From positions 2,542,001-2,606,000 of the forward strand of contig OY970367.1 of assembly GCA_963718635.1 (NCBI GenBank): a DNA stretch of 64,000 bases, in the 5' to 3' direction. Source of the stretch: JAIOQJ01 sp963718635 (GTDB taxonomy: Bacteria > Planctomycetota > Planctomycetia > Gemmatales > Gemmataceae). Below the pieces are notes generated by a model. That model had not been told where the DNA came from, made no database searches, and saw nothing but the letters and a program-made list of their open reading frames with translations. Both the position numbers and the translations under genes were made by a program. This document shows positions 27,257 through 36,142 of the stretch, piece by piece (the first letter of the stretch is position 1; the number at the start of each line of letters is the position of its first letter).

Positions 27257-27901
27257 CTACTGCATAAACGGGTTTGTCCGCTTTTCGTGTCCTATATGGG
27301 TAACGGGTCCGTGGCCGGAGTAGACGATCGTGTCGTCCGGAAGCGTGAACAGTTTCTTCCGGATGCCAGTTGTCAGCTGGTTCATATCACCGCCCGGGAA
27401 ATCGGCTCGGCCGATGCTGCCTCGGAATAGAACGTCGCCGCCGATCACGATGATCGGCTTTTCGCGAATGATGAAAACCACATGACCCGGCGAATGACCG
27501 GGGATATCGAGCGTTTCGAAATCGATGCCCGCGAACGAAAAGGAATCGCCTTCGACCAGCAGCTTGTCCGCCTTCGGGCTAAGCAGGTCGAAGCCGTAGC
27601 CTGCGCTGAGATTGGCCACCGAATCGGTAAGCATGATCGCGTCGTTCTTGCCGATGAGCAAAGGCGCTTCGGGAAAAGCCGACTTCATGGCCGCATTGCC
27701 GGCAATGTGGTCGGAATGGCCATGCGTGTTCAAAATGGCCGCCAGTCGGAGATTTTTCCGCTGAAGGAAGGCGAGAATCGCTTCCGGATCGAGGCCGGGA
27801 TCGACGATTACCGCGTCTGTCTGGCCGTTTCGCCATATAACATAACTGTTCTCGGCAAATGGCATGGAGACGATTGTTTCGATTTGCAGCATAAAAGCCA
27901 T
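27257..27901 (-). CDS. MBL-fold metallo-hydrolase (glyoxalase II-like)
   Basis: A 214-residue metallo-beta-lactamase-fold hydrolase. The zinc motif THGHSDHIAG is complete, followed by DIPGHSPGHVVF, GGDVLFRGSIGRADFPGGD and the final YSGHGPVTHIGHEKRTNPF. This set is typical of the short YcbL-type glyoxalase II relatives that cleave thioesters. Start MAFMLQIETIV at 27901; an earlier frame start exists but lacks homology. Solo gene. Confidence 0.92.
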   Translation of the reverse strand: MAFMLQIETIVSMPFAENSYVIWRNGQTDAVIVDPGLDPEAILAFLQRKNLRLAAILNTHGHSDHIAGNAAMKSAFPEAPLLIGKNDAIMLTDSVANLSAGYGFDLLSPKADKLLVEGDSFSFAGIDFETLDIPGHSPGHVVFIIREKPIIVIGGDVLFRGSIGRADFPGGDMNQLTTGIRKKLFTLPDDTIVYSGHGPVTHIGHEKRTNPFMQ

Positions 27902-27944
27902 TTTACGCGATAGGGGTGAGATCGTCCGGTTCGGCAATGGAATT

Positions 27945-28014
27945 TGGCGAGCGGCGAGGCGTAAGCCCGCCGTGGTTCCGAACCCACGGCGGGCCTACGC
28001 CACGCCGCTCGGCA
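27945..28014. repeat. Second copy of the GGCGAGCGGCG inverted repeat
   Basis: Nearly identical to 6114-6185, with a few changes in one arm, located between the hydrolase and the BI-1 gene. Confidence 0.88.
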
Positions 28015-28181
28015 GAATTGCCAGAAAGAGTTCAAGCACGAAATCGTCTTGCGATCTTTCTCTGGACTTGCAGCGTAAAATAAGGCAACGTACCATACGA
28101 ATAACCTTGAAACGCCAGCGGGCGTTGTGATTATCGAACATTAACCGGGCGTTCGGCCCATTCCTAAAAGGAGACTCGTCC

Positions 28182-28916
28182 GTGAGCAATTACCTGCTTG
28201 ATGGCTACCACCGCGAAGCGGCCGCTTACGCTCCCACCGATGAACGGACCGCCTTTATCCGCCGCACTTACGGCTTGCTCTTCATGGCCATTGTGGCGTT
28301 CGTGGGGCTCGAAGCCTTTCTGGTGAAGTCCGGCGTCGGCGTTAGAATGATTCGAGAGGCCGTCGCTAACCCGATGATTTTGCTCCTTACCCTCGTAGTT
28401 TTCATCGCGAGCGGTTTCATCGCCCGAATGTTGGCTCGCTCGAGCGTGTCACCTGCCGTGCAGATGATGGGCTTGGCCCTTTATGTCGGTATGGAAGTCT
28501 TGATCTTCTTGCCGATCATGACTTATTGCACCATGGTGCCTCAATACCAGAACATTCCCTTGCAAGCCGGCATCCTGACCATGATTGTCTTCGGCGGTTT
28601 GACGGCTACCGTCTTTATCTCCAAGAAGGATTTCTCTTTCCTGGGCAAGATCTTGATGATTGCCTCGTGGACCGCACTCGGAGTGGTTGTACTGGCCATC
28701 ATGATGCCCGGCTCGATCAACCTCGGCCTTTGGTTCAGCGCTGCGATGATCGCGCTCTCCTGCGGCTATATCCTCTACGACACGTCGAATGTGCTGCATC
28801 ACTACCCGACGAACGCGCACACCGCCGCGGCCCTGGAGTTGTTCGCTTCCGTCGCACTGCTCTATTACTACATCATCCGCCTCATGCTTGAACTTGCCTC
28901 CATCGGCGACCGCTAA
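28182..28916 (+). CDS. Bax inhibitor-1/YccA family membrane protein
   Basis: A 244-residue, seven-helix membrane protein of the BI-1 family, pH-sensitive calcium leak channels in characterised members. GTG start behind AAAGGAG. The sequence has RTYGLLFMAIVAFVGLEAF, the central GLTATVFISKKDFSFLGK and the C-terminal signature DTSNVLHHYPTNAHTAAALELFAS, ending in a helix and a short tail. Solo gene with a strong terminator. Confidence 0.94.
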   Translation: MSNYLLDGYHREAAAYAPTDERTAFIRRTYGLLFMAIVAFVGLEAFLVKSGVGVRMIREAVANPMILLLTLVVFIASGFIARMLARSSVSPAVQMMGLALYVGMEVLIFLPIMTYCTMVPQYQNIPLQAGILTMIVFGGLTATVFISKKDFSFLGKILMIASWTALGVVVLAIMMPGSINLGLWFSAAMIALSCGYILYDTSNVLHHYPTNAHTAAALELFASVALLYYYIIRLMLELASIGDR

Positions 28917-28940
28917 AGCTACACGCCCTAGGTTGAACCT

Positions 28941-28988
28941 CCGCAAGCCACGGCAGACAATCAATTGTCTTCCGTGGCTTGCGGTTTT
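28941..28988 (+). terminator. Rho-independent terminator of the BI-1 gene
   Basis: Stem of about 20 base pairs (CCGCAAGCCACGG...CCGTGGCTTGCGG with an inner AGACAAT/ATTGTCT) followed by TTTT. Confidence 0.85.
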
Positions 28989-29025
28989 AATAGGAAGACA
29001 ACGAAAGAACAATCAGCTGCTCGTT

Positions 29026-29077
29026 GGACAACCGTCTCGGTTGTCCCCCACATTCAGGACAACCGAGACGGTTGTCC
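29026..29077. repeat. Pair of GGACAACCG-CGGTTGTCC palindromes
   Basis: Two 21-base palindromes, complementary to each other, separated by ten bases. This starts a gene-free stretch to 29747. Confidence 0.85.
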
Positions 29078-29127
29078 TACGATGAGCAACGGAAGGTTGT
29101 GGTCGCTAGCCATCGTCGACGGAAAAA

Positions 29128-29735
29128 ATGCATTCCCGTTTTGAGCGCGCCTAAGCTGGTATATGGCATAATCGAGGCGGCAGGGTCAAACGCGGAATGC
29201 GGCATCAAAACAAAGACTAACTTTAACACACGACAAAAAAATACCGGCAAAAAGATTATCTCGTTACGCGGCTCTGCCGCGTAACGGGTCGTCGAGGCTC
29301 TGCCTCGCGGGTGATGCTGTATGTTGAACGCTTAATTGCGCAAAGTGTTTGCGAGTTGGACTGGCCGGGAGGCCTGTCTTCATGGGAGAGTCCCTTCCCG
29401 AAATATTTCCGGAAGGGACTTTGCGAGAAAATCGTGGAAAAATGCGCGATGGTTTTGTCAGCCGGACCCGTCAGCGAGGAGCGTAGCGCTAAAGCAGAAA
29501 ATAGAGTGTCGGTGTTTTCACGGGCCCTTCGGGAAATATTTCCCGAAGGGCTTTCCCGAGAAAAACGTGGGAAAACGGATGGCCGAAATGCAGAATGCGG
29601 AATTCGGAGTACGGAATAAATAACAATCAAACGCTTGACGTTCAATCGCCTGTCATTCTGACGCGACGGCCTTCTGGAAATATTTCCAGAAGGCCAAACC
29701 CGAGAAAATCGTGGGAAAACGCGCAGTGAAAGAAT
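29128..29735. repeat. Mosaic repeat cluster
   Basis: In order: boundary motif GAGCGCGCCTAAGCT (29138), a GTAACGGGTCGTCGAGGCTC block (29262-29312), then three copies of the GGAAATATTTCC palindrome plus GTGGGAAAACG unit (near 29391, 29522 and 29668), interleaved with GAATGCGGAATTCGGAGTA and TCAATCGCCTGTCATTCTGA. The cluster at 45735-46580 has the same order. Confidence 0.85.
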
Positions 29736-29747
29736 CCTGCGCGGGCA

Positions 29748-30227
29748 CTATTCCGGCATCAGCACGGTGTCGATGACGTGGATCACGCCATTGCTGCACA
29801 CGATGTCCGCTTTGGTGACCGTCGAGCTGCCGATTTTCACGCCGTTCTTGGTCGAAATGGTGAAACCGTTGACTTTCTCACCATCCATTTTGGTGACATC
29901 CGATGCCATGACTTTCTTGCCGACGACGACATGGGCCATCAGGATCTTGGTGAGTTTTTCCTTGTCGGCCAGCACCGCTTTGAGCGTCTCTTCGGGGATC
30001 TTGGCGAAGGCCGCATCGGTCGGTGCGAACACGGTGAAAGGGCCTTTGCCCTTCAGCGTCTCGATCAGGCCGGCTTTATCGAGAGCGATAGCGAGCGTTT
30101 TGAATTGGCCCGCGCTGACGGCGGTATCGACGACGTCCTTCTCCGGCGCCGCTTCAACAACTCGCGTTGTCGGAGCAAAGAACAACGCGCCCGCCAGCAA
30201 CAGCAAACTCGCGAATAGTACTTTCAT
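29748..30227 (-). CDS. Secreted fasciclin domain protein
   Basis: A 159-residue protein: signal peptide (MKVLFASLLLLAGALFFAP), then one fasciclin (FAS1) domain with both signatures, FTVFAPTDAAFAKIP and the C-terminal NGVIHVIDTVLMP. Fasciclin domains mediate adhesion in secreted proteins. Single-domain secreted forms like this are frequent in bacteria. The mature start is acidic (EAAPEKDVVDTA). Divergent from the acetyltransferase. Confidence 0.94.
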   Translation of the reverse strand: MKVLFASLLLLAGALFFAPTTRVVEAAPEKDVVDTAVSAGQFKTLAIALDKAGLIETLKGKGPFTVFAPTDAAFAKIPEETLKAVLADKEKLTKILMAHVVVGKKVMASDVTKMDGEKVNGFTISTKNGVKIGSSTVTKADIVCSNGVIHVIDTVLMPE

Positions 30228-30528
30228 TTCTTTCCCTCGTTGATTTTGTTAGCCGCATGATGTTGTGCGGCTTTCGCAAGATAAATAGACAGGCGGAGAG
30301 CAAGAGCAAACCTTTTATGGAAAAATTGCCGCGCCAACGTATTTGCGGATGCCGCATTCGCGCGCTTGACTGCCGGCGTACACTAAAAGCAAACGCGATG
30401 CTTTGCTCTCCGAGGACCTCTTCAGTGGTGCGCGGCAATTACCATTCAGGTTTGAACATGCTTACTTCGTACGAGGCTGTTGAAGCAAGCATTGATTTAC
30501 GCCCATATGCAAGGGTGAGATAAAGAAC

Positions 30529-30966
30529 ATGGCTTTGATAATCCGAGACCTCGATCAGGCCGACTTTGCGCGAGGGTTTCTTGAAACGCTCGCTCATCTT
30601 GCCAGCGTCGATCTTGAGCCCGAGGAAGCGATCGCCATTTGGCAGCAGCGTTCCGCGGCGGGGATTCGATCGATCGTCGCCGAGCTCGACGGCGTGATCG
30701 TCGGCACCGCCAGTCTGATTGTCGAAAAGAAATTCATTCACCGCGGCGGCCTGGTTGGCCATATCGAAGATGTCGCGGTCCGCAGCGATCAGGCGGGACA
30801 CGGGATCGGCTCGGCCTTGTTGCAACATCTGACGGAATTGGCGGCCTCGCTGCACTGTTATAAAGTAATCCTCAACTGCCTTGATTCCTTAACACCCTTT
30901 TACGGCCGCGCCGGATTCCGACGCCATGACAGCGGCATGAGGCGCGATTTGCCGGGTGGAAAATAG
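30529..30966 (+). CDS. GNAT acetyltransferase resembling glucosamine-6-phosphate N-acetyltransferase
   Basis: A 145-residue GNAT protein. The central block KKFIHRGGLVGHIEDVAVRS, the acetyl-CoA loop DQAGHGIGSALL and CYKVILNCLDSLTPFYGRAGF follow the pattern of eukaryotic GNA1, which makes GlcNAc-6-phosphate; the HIEDV and CYK phrases are the tell-tale parts. Most bacteria use GlmU for this, so a GNA1-like gene is notable, but the substrate is unproven. The next gene starts 48 bases downstream. The gap 30228-30528 before it shows no clear elements. Confidence 0.83.
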   Translation: MALIIRDLDQADFARGFLETLAHLASVDLEPEEAIAIWQQRSAAGIRSIVAELDGVIVGTASLIVEKKFIHRGGLVGHIEDVAVRSDQAGHGIGSALLQHLTELAASLHCYKVILNCLDSLTPFYGRAGFRRHDSGMRRDLPGGK

Positions 30967-31013
30967 CTGTCGTTAAAGTTCGATGGAATTTGCGCCGGGC
31001 CGGGGAGGAAGAG

Positions 31014-31502
31014 ATGAAAATCGGTGTCATCAGCGATACGCACGATTGTATTGCGCGGACAGCGGAGGCCATTCGGCTCATGTCTGAAGCCGGCGCGGAG
31101 CTGTTGCTCCATTGTGGCGATATTGCTTCGCCGGGCATCATTCATCTCTTCGCTTCCATCCCGACGCATTTTGTCTTTGGCAACTGGGACGATGAACGAC
31201 TGTTGACCCCCGCGATTCGGACCATCGGGGCGAACTCTTATCCCGACCATGGCGACTTAACACTGGCCGGCAAGCGGATCGCCTGGCTGCACAGCCATCG
31301 CTACGGCCACATGCGCCGGCTCGAACAGTCGAACGATTTCGATTACCTCTTTTACGGCCATAGCCATGCGGCGGAATCACATCGGACGGGAAAGACCTTG
31401 GTCGCCAACCCGGGCGCCATGCAGCGGACAAAAGTGAAAACGTGCTTGTTGGTCAATTTGGAAAGCGGCGAACTGCAATCGATCGAAGTGCCTAATCTCT
31501 AA
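31014..31502 (+). CDS. YfcE/MJ0936-type metallophosphoesterase
   Basis: A 162-residue calcineurin-like phosphoesterase with the five metal motifs: GVISDTHD, LLHCGDIAS, VFGNWDD, LHSHRYGH and YGHSHAAE. It has the compact single-domain form of YfcE/MJ0936, which hydrolyse phosphodiesters in vitro; the physiological substrate is unknown. ATG 31014 follows GGGAGGAAGAG. It lies 48 bases after the GNAT gene, so the two may be cotranscribed. Confidence 0.93.
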   Translation: MKIGVISDTHDCIARTAEAIRLMSEAGAELLLHCGDIASPGIIHLFASIPTHFVFGNWDDERLLTPAIRTIGANSYPDHGDLTLAGKRIAWLHSHRYGHMRRLEQSNDFDYLFYGHSHAAESHRTGKTLVANPGAMQRTKVKTCLLVNLESGELQSIEVPNL

Positions 31503-31570
31503 CGAGGCTCTGCCTATGACCAACGAGAAGTTTTTCTGAGCACCAGGCAGCAAACGTCAAATCGAAATCC

Positions 31571-31702
31571 GTCAGCCACGGATTAAGCACGGACGAAACA
31601 CGAATAAATCAACAATCCGATCGCGTGCTCGTTCGACCCGCCTTGATGAAACCTCTTCGATTTTATCCGTGTTCGTTCTGTGTTTCATCCGTGGCTAAAC
31701 GG
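31571..31702. repeat. Inverted repeat, CACGGAT...ATCCGTG family
   Basis: Left arm around CAGCCACGGATTAAGCACGG and right arm ATCCGTGTTCGTTCTGTG with CATCCGTGGCTAAACGG. A copy lies at 62895-63024. The remainder of 31503-31866 has no gene. Confidence 0.8.
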
Positions 31703-31866
31703 TTTTCGCTCGATGGGCCCTTTTCTAAAACTTGACTCATTCACGATGAGTTTTCCTGGACAAGAAAATTAGGGAGGCTTCGCCTCAGACCATCGACGCT
31801 CGCCTATAGTAAACTTGACTCAAGCGCTATGGAGTTTTCCAAATAAGAAACTTAGCCAAACGGCAA

Positions 31867-31912
31867 GAAAAACCCCGCCGACCTTGGCTTGAGACCAAAG
31901 TGCGACGGGGCC
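31867..31912 (-). terminator. Rho-independent terminator on the minus strand
   Basis: Read on the minus strand: GCCCCGTCG ... CGGCGGGG followed by five T, 82 bases after the stop of the minus-strand gene at 31994. An inner pair TTGG/CCAA extends the stem. Confidence 0.75.
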
Positions 31913-31993
31913 GGAACAGAGAAGAGGCCGAATCGACAGTTGGGGAGATTAACCGACAAAATCAGCCGTGTCAACAACTTTCTTGTAAATTTT

Positions 31994-33514
31994 TCAAGGA
32001 AGTGGAACATTTTTCAAAGTGAACGGCACTTCCACGCAGACAGCCTTGCGTCCGCTAAGCACGAATTTCACCGTGGTATTGGCCTTGCCACCTATGGGAA
32101 TCACGGCCTGATACTCGGTTAAAACGTTGTTCTCGGTGAAGGTCTGCTCCATCGGAGAGAGGGCAATGTTCGGCATGATTTTATCGTCGGCATCGCGAAA
32201 TTCGATGTTGGATAACGCCGTGCCATTGGCGTTGTTCATGTCAAATCCTTCTACAAATTGGTTGCCTCCAAGCAGGTTGACGGCTTCAATGCCGCTTCCA
32301 ATGCTTGCCGGGTTCGGCGTCTCAAGCCGAAATCGTACTTGCAGATAGGCGTTTTTTTCGAGTTTACTCTCCGTAAGCGTCAGGCGGTAATCCCCTTTGG
32401 CAACCGTTTTACCTGTGGGAGCAACCGTGAGATTATCGACGACCAAAAACCGTTGCGGCGCCGTCAGAACGCGGGCGGTGACGACGCCGGACAACTCTTT
32501 CAACATTTTCGAATTGGAATTGCCAGCGGTAAGAACCACCGGAACGTGGCGGCCGTTGACGGGAAGTGCTAGTTCATCGACGCCGTAATTGGCCACGCGG
32601 CCATTGATGACGATACGCTGAGCGATGATCCCCTGCTTTCCACCAAATTCATCGATATCGGCATCGACAGGCGTGGAATAGGAACGCGTGTGCGATTGCG
32701 CCAACAGGGCGCCCTGGTCGTCGATCGCCCGGCGAACGTCGATCGCTACGATGCCGCGACAGGCCAGCTGCGGCGCGGCGACGACATCGAGATTGAAAGA
32801 GATTTCGTTGGACCCTTTAGTCGCGCTGGCGCCGGAAGCTTCGCGCGGCAGTACTTTCACGCGGATGGCCTTATCCGTCGAGGCCGAAAGCGGGGACGTA
32901 TTGTCGGTAAGACGAATGCGGGGTCCGGCAGCCGGCGCCAGCTTGCTGCTGGTGCGCCGATGGATCCGCCCGTTGAATCGTGGCTGGTATACGTTAGCGA
33001 TAGCAGGGGGTGGTGCGTCGGCAATCTCACTGAGCCCGCAAACCGCCAGAAATTTCTCGATGGCTTCCCAATAGGGGACGTTGCCGGTGTCGAACGTCAT
33101 CAGCTCTTTCGGGCTCTTCATCGCTTTCGGATCGAGGATGAACGGCAAACCGGTTTTCGTGCTGACATCGGCAATAACTTCATCCAACGGCTTACCTTGA
33201 TAGCGCAGGTGCAGTTGCGTCGGTCGAATCAACAATTCATTGAGGGACCGCGTTTCGATGCTTTGTATCAGCCCCTCCGCTCGGCGCCGCACCTCTTCGT
33301 CGTTTGAGGCAGCAGCCAGATGAAGCTGCTTCAGTGCCGGCTCGCCGATGGCTGTCAATTCGCGAGCTGCTTGCTCTCGCACGGCATATCGCGCATGGCC
33401 GAGCCGTTGCACATTCTCCGCAACCCGGCTTTCAACGGTTTGCTCGTTGGCGAATGATGAGAGACTTGAGACGAGCAAGGCGACAATTGCCGCTCGCATG
33501 CGCTGGCCGAACAT
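31994..33514 (-). CDS. Secreted protein of unknown family, HEAT-like plus secretin-like domains
   Basis: A 506-residue protein starting at ATG 33514 (GAGG upstream). After a signal peptide (RAAIVALLVSSLSSFA) come a HEAT-like helical region (RLGHARYAVREQAARELTAIGEPALKQL cut here in two helices, about residues 30-75) and a segment like the short STN domain of secretins (YQGKPLDEVIADVSTKTG, about 110-170). A long beta-rich part ends CVEVPFTLKNVPLP. I do not recognise a named family. The next gene upstream (33854) is a paralogue with the same layout. A terminator follows at 31867. Confidence 0.75.
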   Translation of the reverse strand: MFGQRMRAAIVALLVSSLSSFANEQTVESRVAENVQRLGHARYAVREQAARELTAIGEPALKQLHLAAASNDEEVRRRAEGLIQSIETRSLNELLIRPTQLHLRYQGKPLDEVIADVSTKTGLPFILDPKAMKSPKELMTFDTGNVPYWEAIEKFLAVCGLSEIADAPPPAIANVYQPRFNGRIHRRTSSKLAPAAGPRIRLTDNTSPLSASTDKAIRVKVLPREASGASATKGSNEISFNLDVVAAPQLACRGIVAIDVRRAIDDQGALLAQSHTRSYSTPVDADIDEFGGKQGIIAQRIVINGRVANYGVDELALPVNGRHVPVVLTAGNSNSKMLKELSGVVTARVLTAPQRFLVVDNLTVAPTGKTVAKGDYRLTLTESKLEKNAYLQVRFRLETPNPASIGSGIEAVNLLGGNQFVEGFDMNNANGTALSNIEFRDADDKIMPNIALSPMEQTFTENNVLTEYQAVIPIGGKANTTVKFVLSGRKAVCVEVPFTLKNVPLP

Positions 33515-33695
33515 AGCGAAAGTCCTCGCGCGGAAGGTGAAGGCTACAGAAGATGGTACTTGGAGAAAGGTCGCACTTCCAAGGACAAAATGCGAGATTC
33601 GCGAAAATGTTACGGAACGGTCATAAAAAACAACCCGAAGCATTCGTGCGGAAAGGGTCGTTTTCCTCACAGATGCTACGGGTTGCTGCGGCGCT

Positions 33696-33828
33696 TCCCA
33701 CCCTCCCCCCGGCTTTGCGGGGGGAGGGCAGGGTGGGGGGAAAGGCTGCGAGTGTCACGACCGTTTTTGATAGGCAAAGTGCTCTGCCCCCACCCTGCCC
33801 TCCCCCTGCAAAGCCAGGGGGAGGGTAA
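33696..33828. repeat. Two opposed CCCTCCCC...GGGGAGGG palindromes
   Basis: Two copies of the family seen at 1411-1445, in opposite orientation, between the two paralogous secreted-protein genes. Confidence 0.8.
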
Positions 33829-33853
33829 GAACGCAGGCGCACATCGGTTCAAC

Positions 33854-35548
33854 TTACCGAATCGCTAAATCCTTGAGCACGAAGGGAACTTCGGCAGTAG
33901 CGATGCGCGTTCCTTTGAACGCCAGTTTGGCGGCTTGTTGATCTTTTTCCGGATGGAACGTCAACGTCGCGCCGACCGTGCGGCCGTTCTGTTGCCATTG
34001 CATTTTGGATTGCTGCGTCTGAACCAGCTTGAGAGGCGTTCCTTTGCTGTCAACCATTTCGAGGCCGAGCTGGTTGCCTAACATAACCGGCGCGGCAATG
34101 CCGCCTTGGCCATTGGGTGCAATTTGGATCTGCACGTTGCCCTGGATGATGACCCCTTGAGGAGGCAGATTATTGCCCATCTGCACCTGGATTTCGTGCG
34201 AATGCTGCAGCTCGACCTCTACTTTGACATCACCATTGGCTTCGGTCGAAATATCGATGATCTTCAAGGTCGATTCGTTCTTGCCCTTGGCCGATTCGCC
34301 CTTGGCCTTCATGATATTTTCGATCGCGACAATCTCTTCGGCGGGGGTGCGGATCTTCAGCGATACGGTACCTTGGAGTTCCTTGATCGACTTCGATTCT
34401 TTCTCGCCCTTCTTCAGACGGACTGGTACGACGGTGCGGCCATTGCCCATGCCGATGGGACGCGCGATCATGCTGCTCATGACCTTCACTTGGCCGCCCT
34501 GCTGCAACTGTTGAATTTGAATCTGCCCAATTCCATCGACTTGTGGATTTTCAGCGGCGGCCACCATCGATTGATCGAGATGTTGATCGTGATTATCAAC
34601 AGCCTTATCGATCTTCACGCCGACGACTTGCAACACCTGAATCTTCGGCTCGGCTTTCACTTCCAAAGAGAGATTAAACTCACCCTGAGGAACCGGGACG
34701 TTCGGCTGGCCTTGGCTATCCACGGCACGAATGCGGATGGCGCCTTCGACATGCATCGGGTTCGTCGGCGCTTTGCCGTCTACCAACACAATTGCTGCGA
34801 TGTTCCGGGCGGGTTGAATCGGGGCAATCCGCTTGAAATTCGGCTGAACTTGCACTTGCACGGGCTGAGCGGGTTGAACGGCCGGCTCCGCTTCTTGTGG
34901 AACTTCTTTCTTTGCGGGAACCTTCGGCGCTGGCTCATCGGCCGAGAACCCTTCGGGCACTCGTTGGGGCGGCAGTCGTCGAATCGGCAAAGGCTTGACG
35001 AGAGGCGGCGAGGGAGGAACCGATGGATTTGTGCCTACTTGAACGACCATATCGGATTCAACCAGCTCCGCTTTCTCGCAGAGCATTTCCAGCGCTTTCC
35101 AGAACGGGACCTTGCCGGTTTCGCATGTCACCTTACGGCCTGAAAGCTTCGTCTTGTCGCCGCCGATAATGATCGCGTAGCCGCTTTTCTTTGCCAGCTC
35201 CGCAACGGCTTCTTCCACTGGCATATCTTTGAAACTCAGTTCGACGTACGTCGGAGCGATGAGCCGGGCGTTCTCGGCCCGCTGTTCGATCTTGGCCACG
35301 AGCGTTGCCGCCCGGTTGGCCGTCTCCATGTCTGTACTTTTGGCTGCCTTGCGCAGCGGATCGAGCGCTAGTTCGCCGAGGGTTTCCAATTCTTTGGTGG
35401 CGGAATCGCGTTCGCGATAGTTCCGGCTTCCAAGTTGCTCAATCAACTTCGCGACTTTGGCTTGATCTGGCGTTGAAGACGGGATGGCGAATGCCAATCC
35501 CAGTCCCAGCCCGGAAACGAGTAATAGGGCAGCTACATAACTTTTCAT
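33854..35548 (-). CDS. Secreted protein of unknown family, paralogue of the downstream gene
   Basis: A 564-residue protein from ATG 35548 with GGAG nine bases upstream. Signal peptide MKSYVAALLLVSGLGLGLAF; HEAT-like helices (QLGSRNYRERDSATKELETL, about 32-90); STN-like segment (FKDMPVEEAVAELAKKSGYA, about 105-165). A Pro/Val/Gln-rich linker and a Gln-rich beta domain follow, ending TAEVPFVLKDLAIR, which matches the end of the neighbouring paralogue. STN-like modules bind peptidoglycan or signals in secretins; here there is no secretin channel. Function unknown, likely periplasmic. Confidence 0.76.
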   Translation of the reverse strand: MKSYVAALLLVSGLGLGLAFAIPSSTPDQAKVAKLIEQLGSRNYRERDSATKELETLGELALDPLRKAAKSTDMETANRAATLVAKIEQRAENARLIAPTYVELSFKDMPVEEAVAELAKKSGYAIIIGGDKTKLSGRKVTCETGKVPFWKALEMLCEKAELVESDMVVQVGTNPSVPPSPPLVKPLPIRRLPPQRVPEGFSADEPAPKVPAKKEVPQEAEPAVQPAQPVQVQVQPNFKRIAPIQPARNIAAIVLVDGKAPTNPMHVEGAIRIRAVDSQGQPNVPVPQGEFNLSLEVKAEPKIQVLQVVGVKIDKAVDNHDQHLDQSMVAAAENPQVDGIGQIQIQQLQQGGQVKVMSSMIARPIGMGNGRTVVPVRLKKGEKESKSIKELQGTVSLKIRTPAEEIVAIENIMKAKGESAKGKNESTLKIIDISTEANGDVKVEVELQHSHEIQVQMGNNLPPQGVIIQGNVQIQIAPNGQGGIAAPVMLGNQLGLEMVDSKGTPLKLVQTQQSKMQWQQNGRTVGATLTFHPEKDQQAAKLAFKGTRIATAEVPFVLKDLAIR

Positions 35549-35918
35549 TCGATCGATCTCCAAGAAAATCCCGGCGAGTGTGGGAGGGTTGTATTGTACT
35601 GGCAGGAAAAGCCGCTTTCATCGAGCAAAACTGTTTTCTTTGGTGTCTAAGGGAGGTTGGCGGGAGACACCCTGCGGCTATACGACGATGCGACTTCGCC
35701 ATTGGTTTGACTAAAACAAGAAATATCGGAAATTTGCAAGGCGAGCAAGCCCGCGATGTAATTATGGTGTATTCGGGCGCGTTAATGCACTCTGGCTAAC
35801 GGGGAAGCTGGCGTCGAGTCCCCTCTTACGCTCCCCTGGCTTCGCCTGTAAAACTGAGCAGAGTGTTAAGGGTCAGCAATCCATTTGCCAGAACCTGCCC
35901 TCACATGCAAGTTTTTTC

Positions 35919-35987
35919 GACAGGATGGACAGGAGCTACAGGATGGGTCCATCCATTTTTATCCTGTACATCCTGTTAATCCTGTCT
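35919..35987. repeat. GACAGGAT inverted repeat copy
   Basis: Arms with GACAGGATGGACAGGA and TCCTGTTAATCCTGTC, as at 14812-14869. In the gap 35549-36142 only this and the palindrome at 36053 stand out. Confidence 0.78.
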
Positions 35988-36052
35988 AATCATTTTGCAA
36001 AGCGGGGCGGGTCGCTTGCCATCAACTAGCGTAGTGAAACTCCAACCCAATT

Positions 36053-36094
36053 CCCCCACCCTGCCCTCCCCCGCAAAGCCGGAGAGAGGGTGGG
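36053..36094. repeat. CCCTCCC...GAGAGGG palindrome copy
   Basis: Imperfect copy of the family at 1411-1445, close to the yebC stop. Confidence 0.7.
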
Positions 36095-36142
36095 AAATCG
36101 AGATTTCAATTTGCCGTAACTCCTCGGGGGCACCTTCAGCGA

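Noticed and set aside
34106..35143. 345-codon plus-strand frame opposite the secreted paralogue
   Set aside because: His/Asp/Leu-rich antisense of a Gln/Val/Lys-rich gene; the minus-strand protein has a signal peptide, ribosome site and a paralogue.
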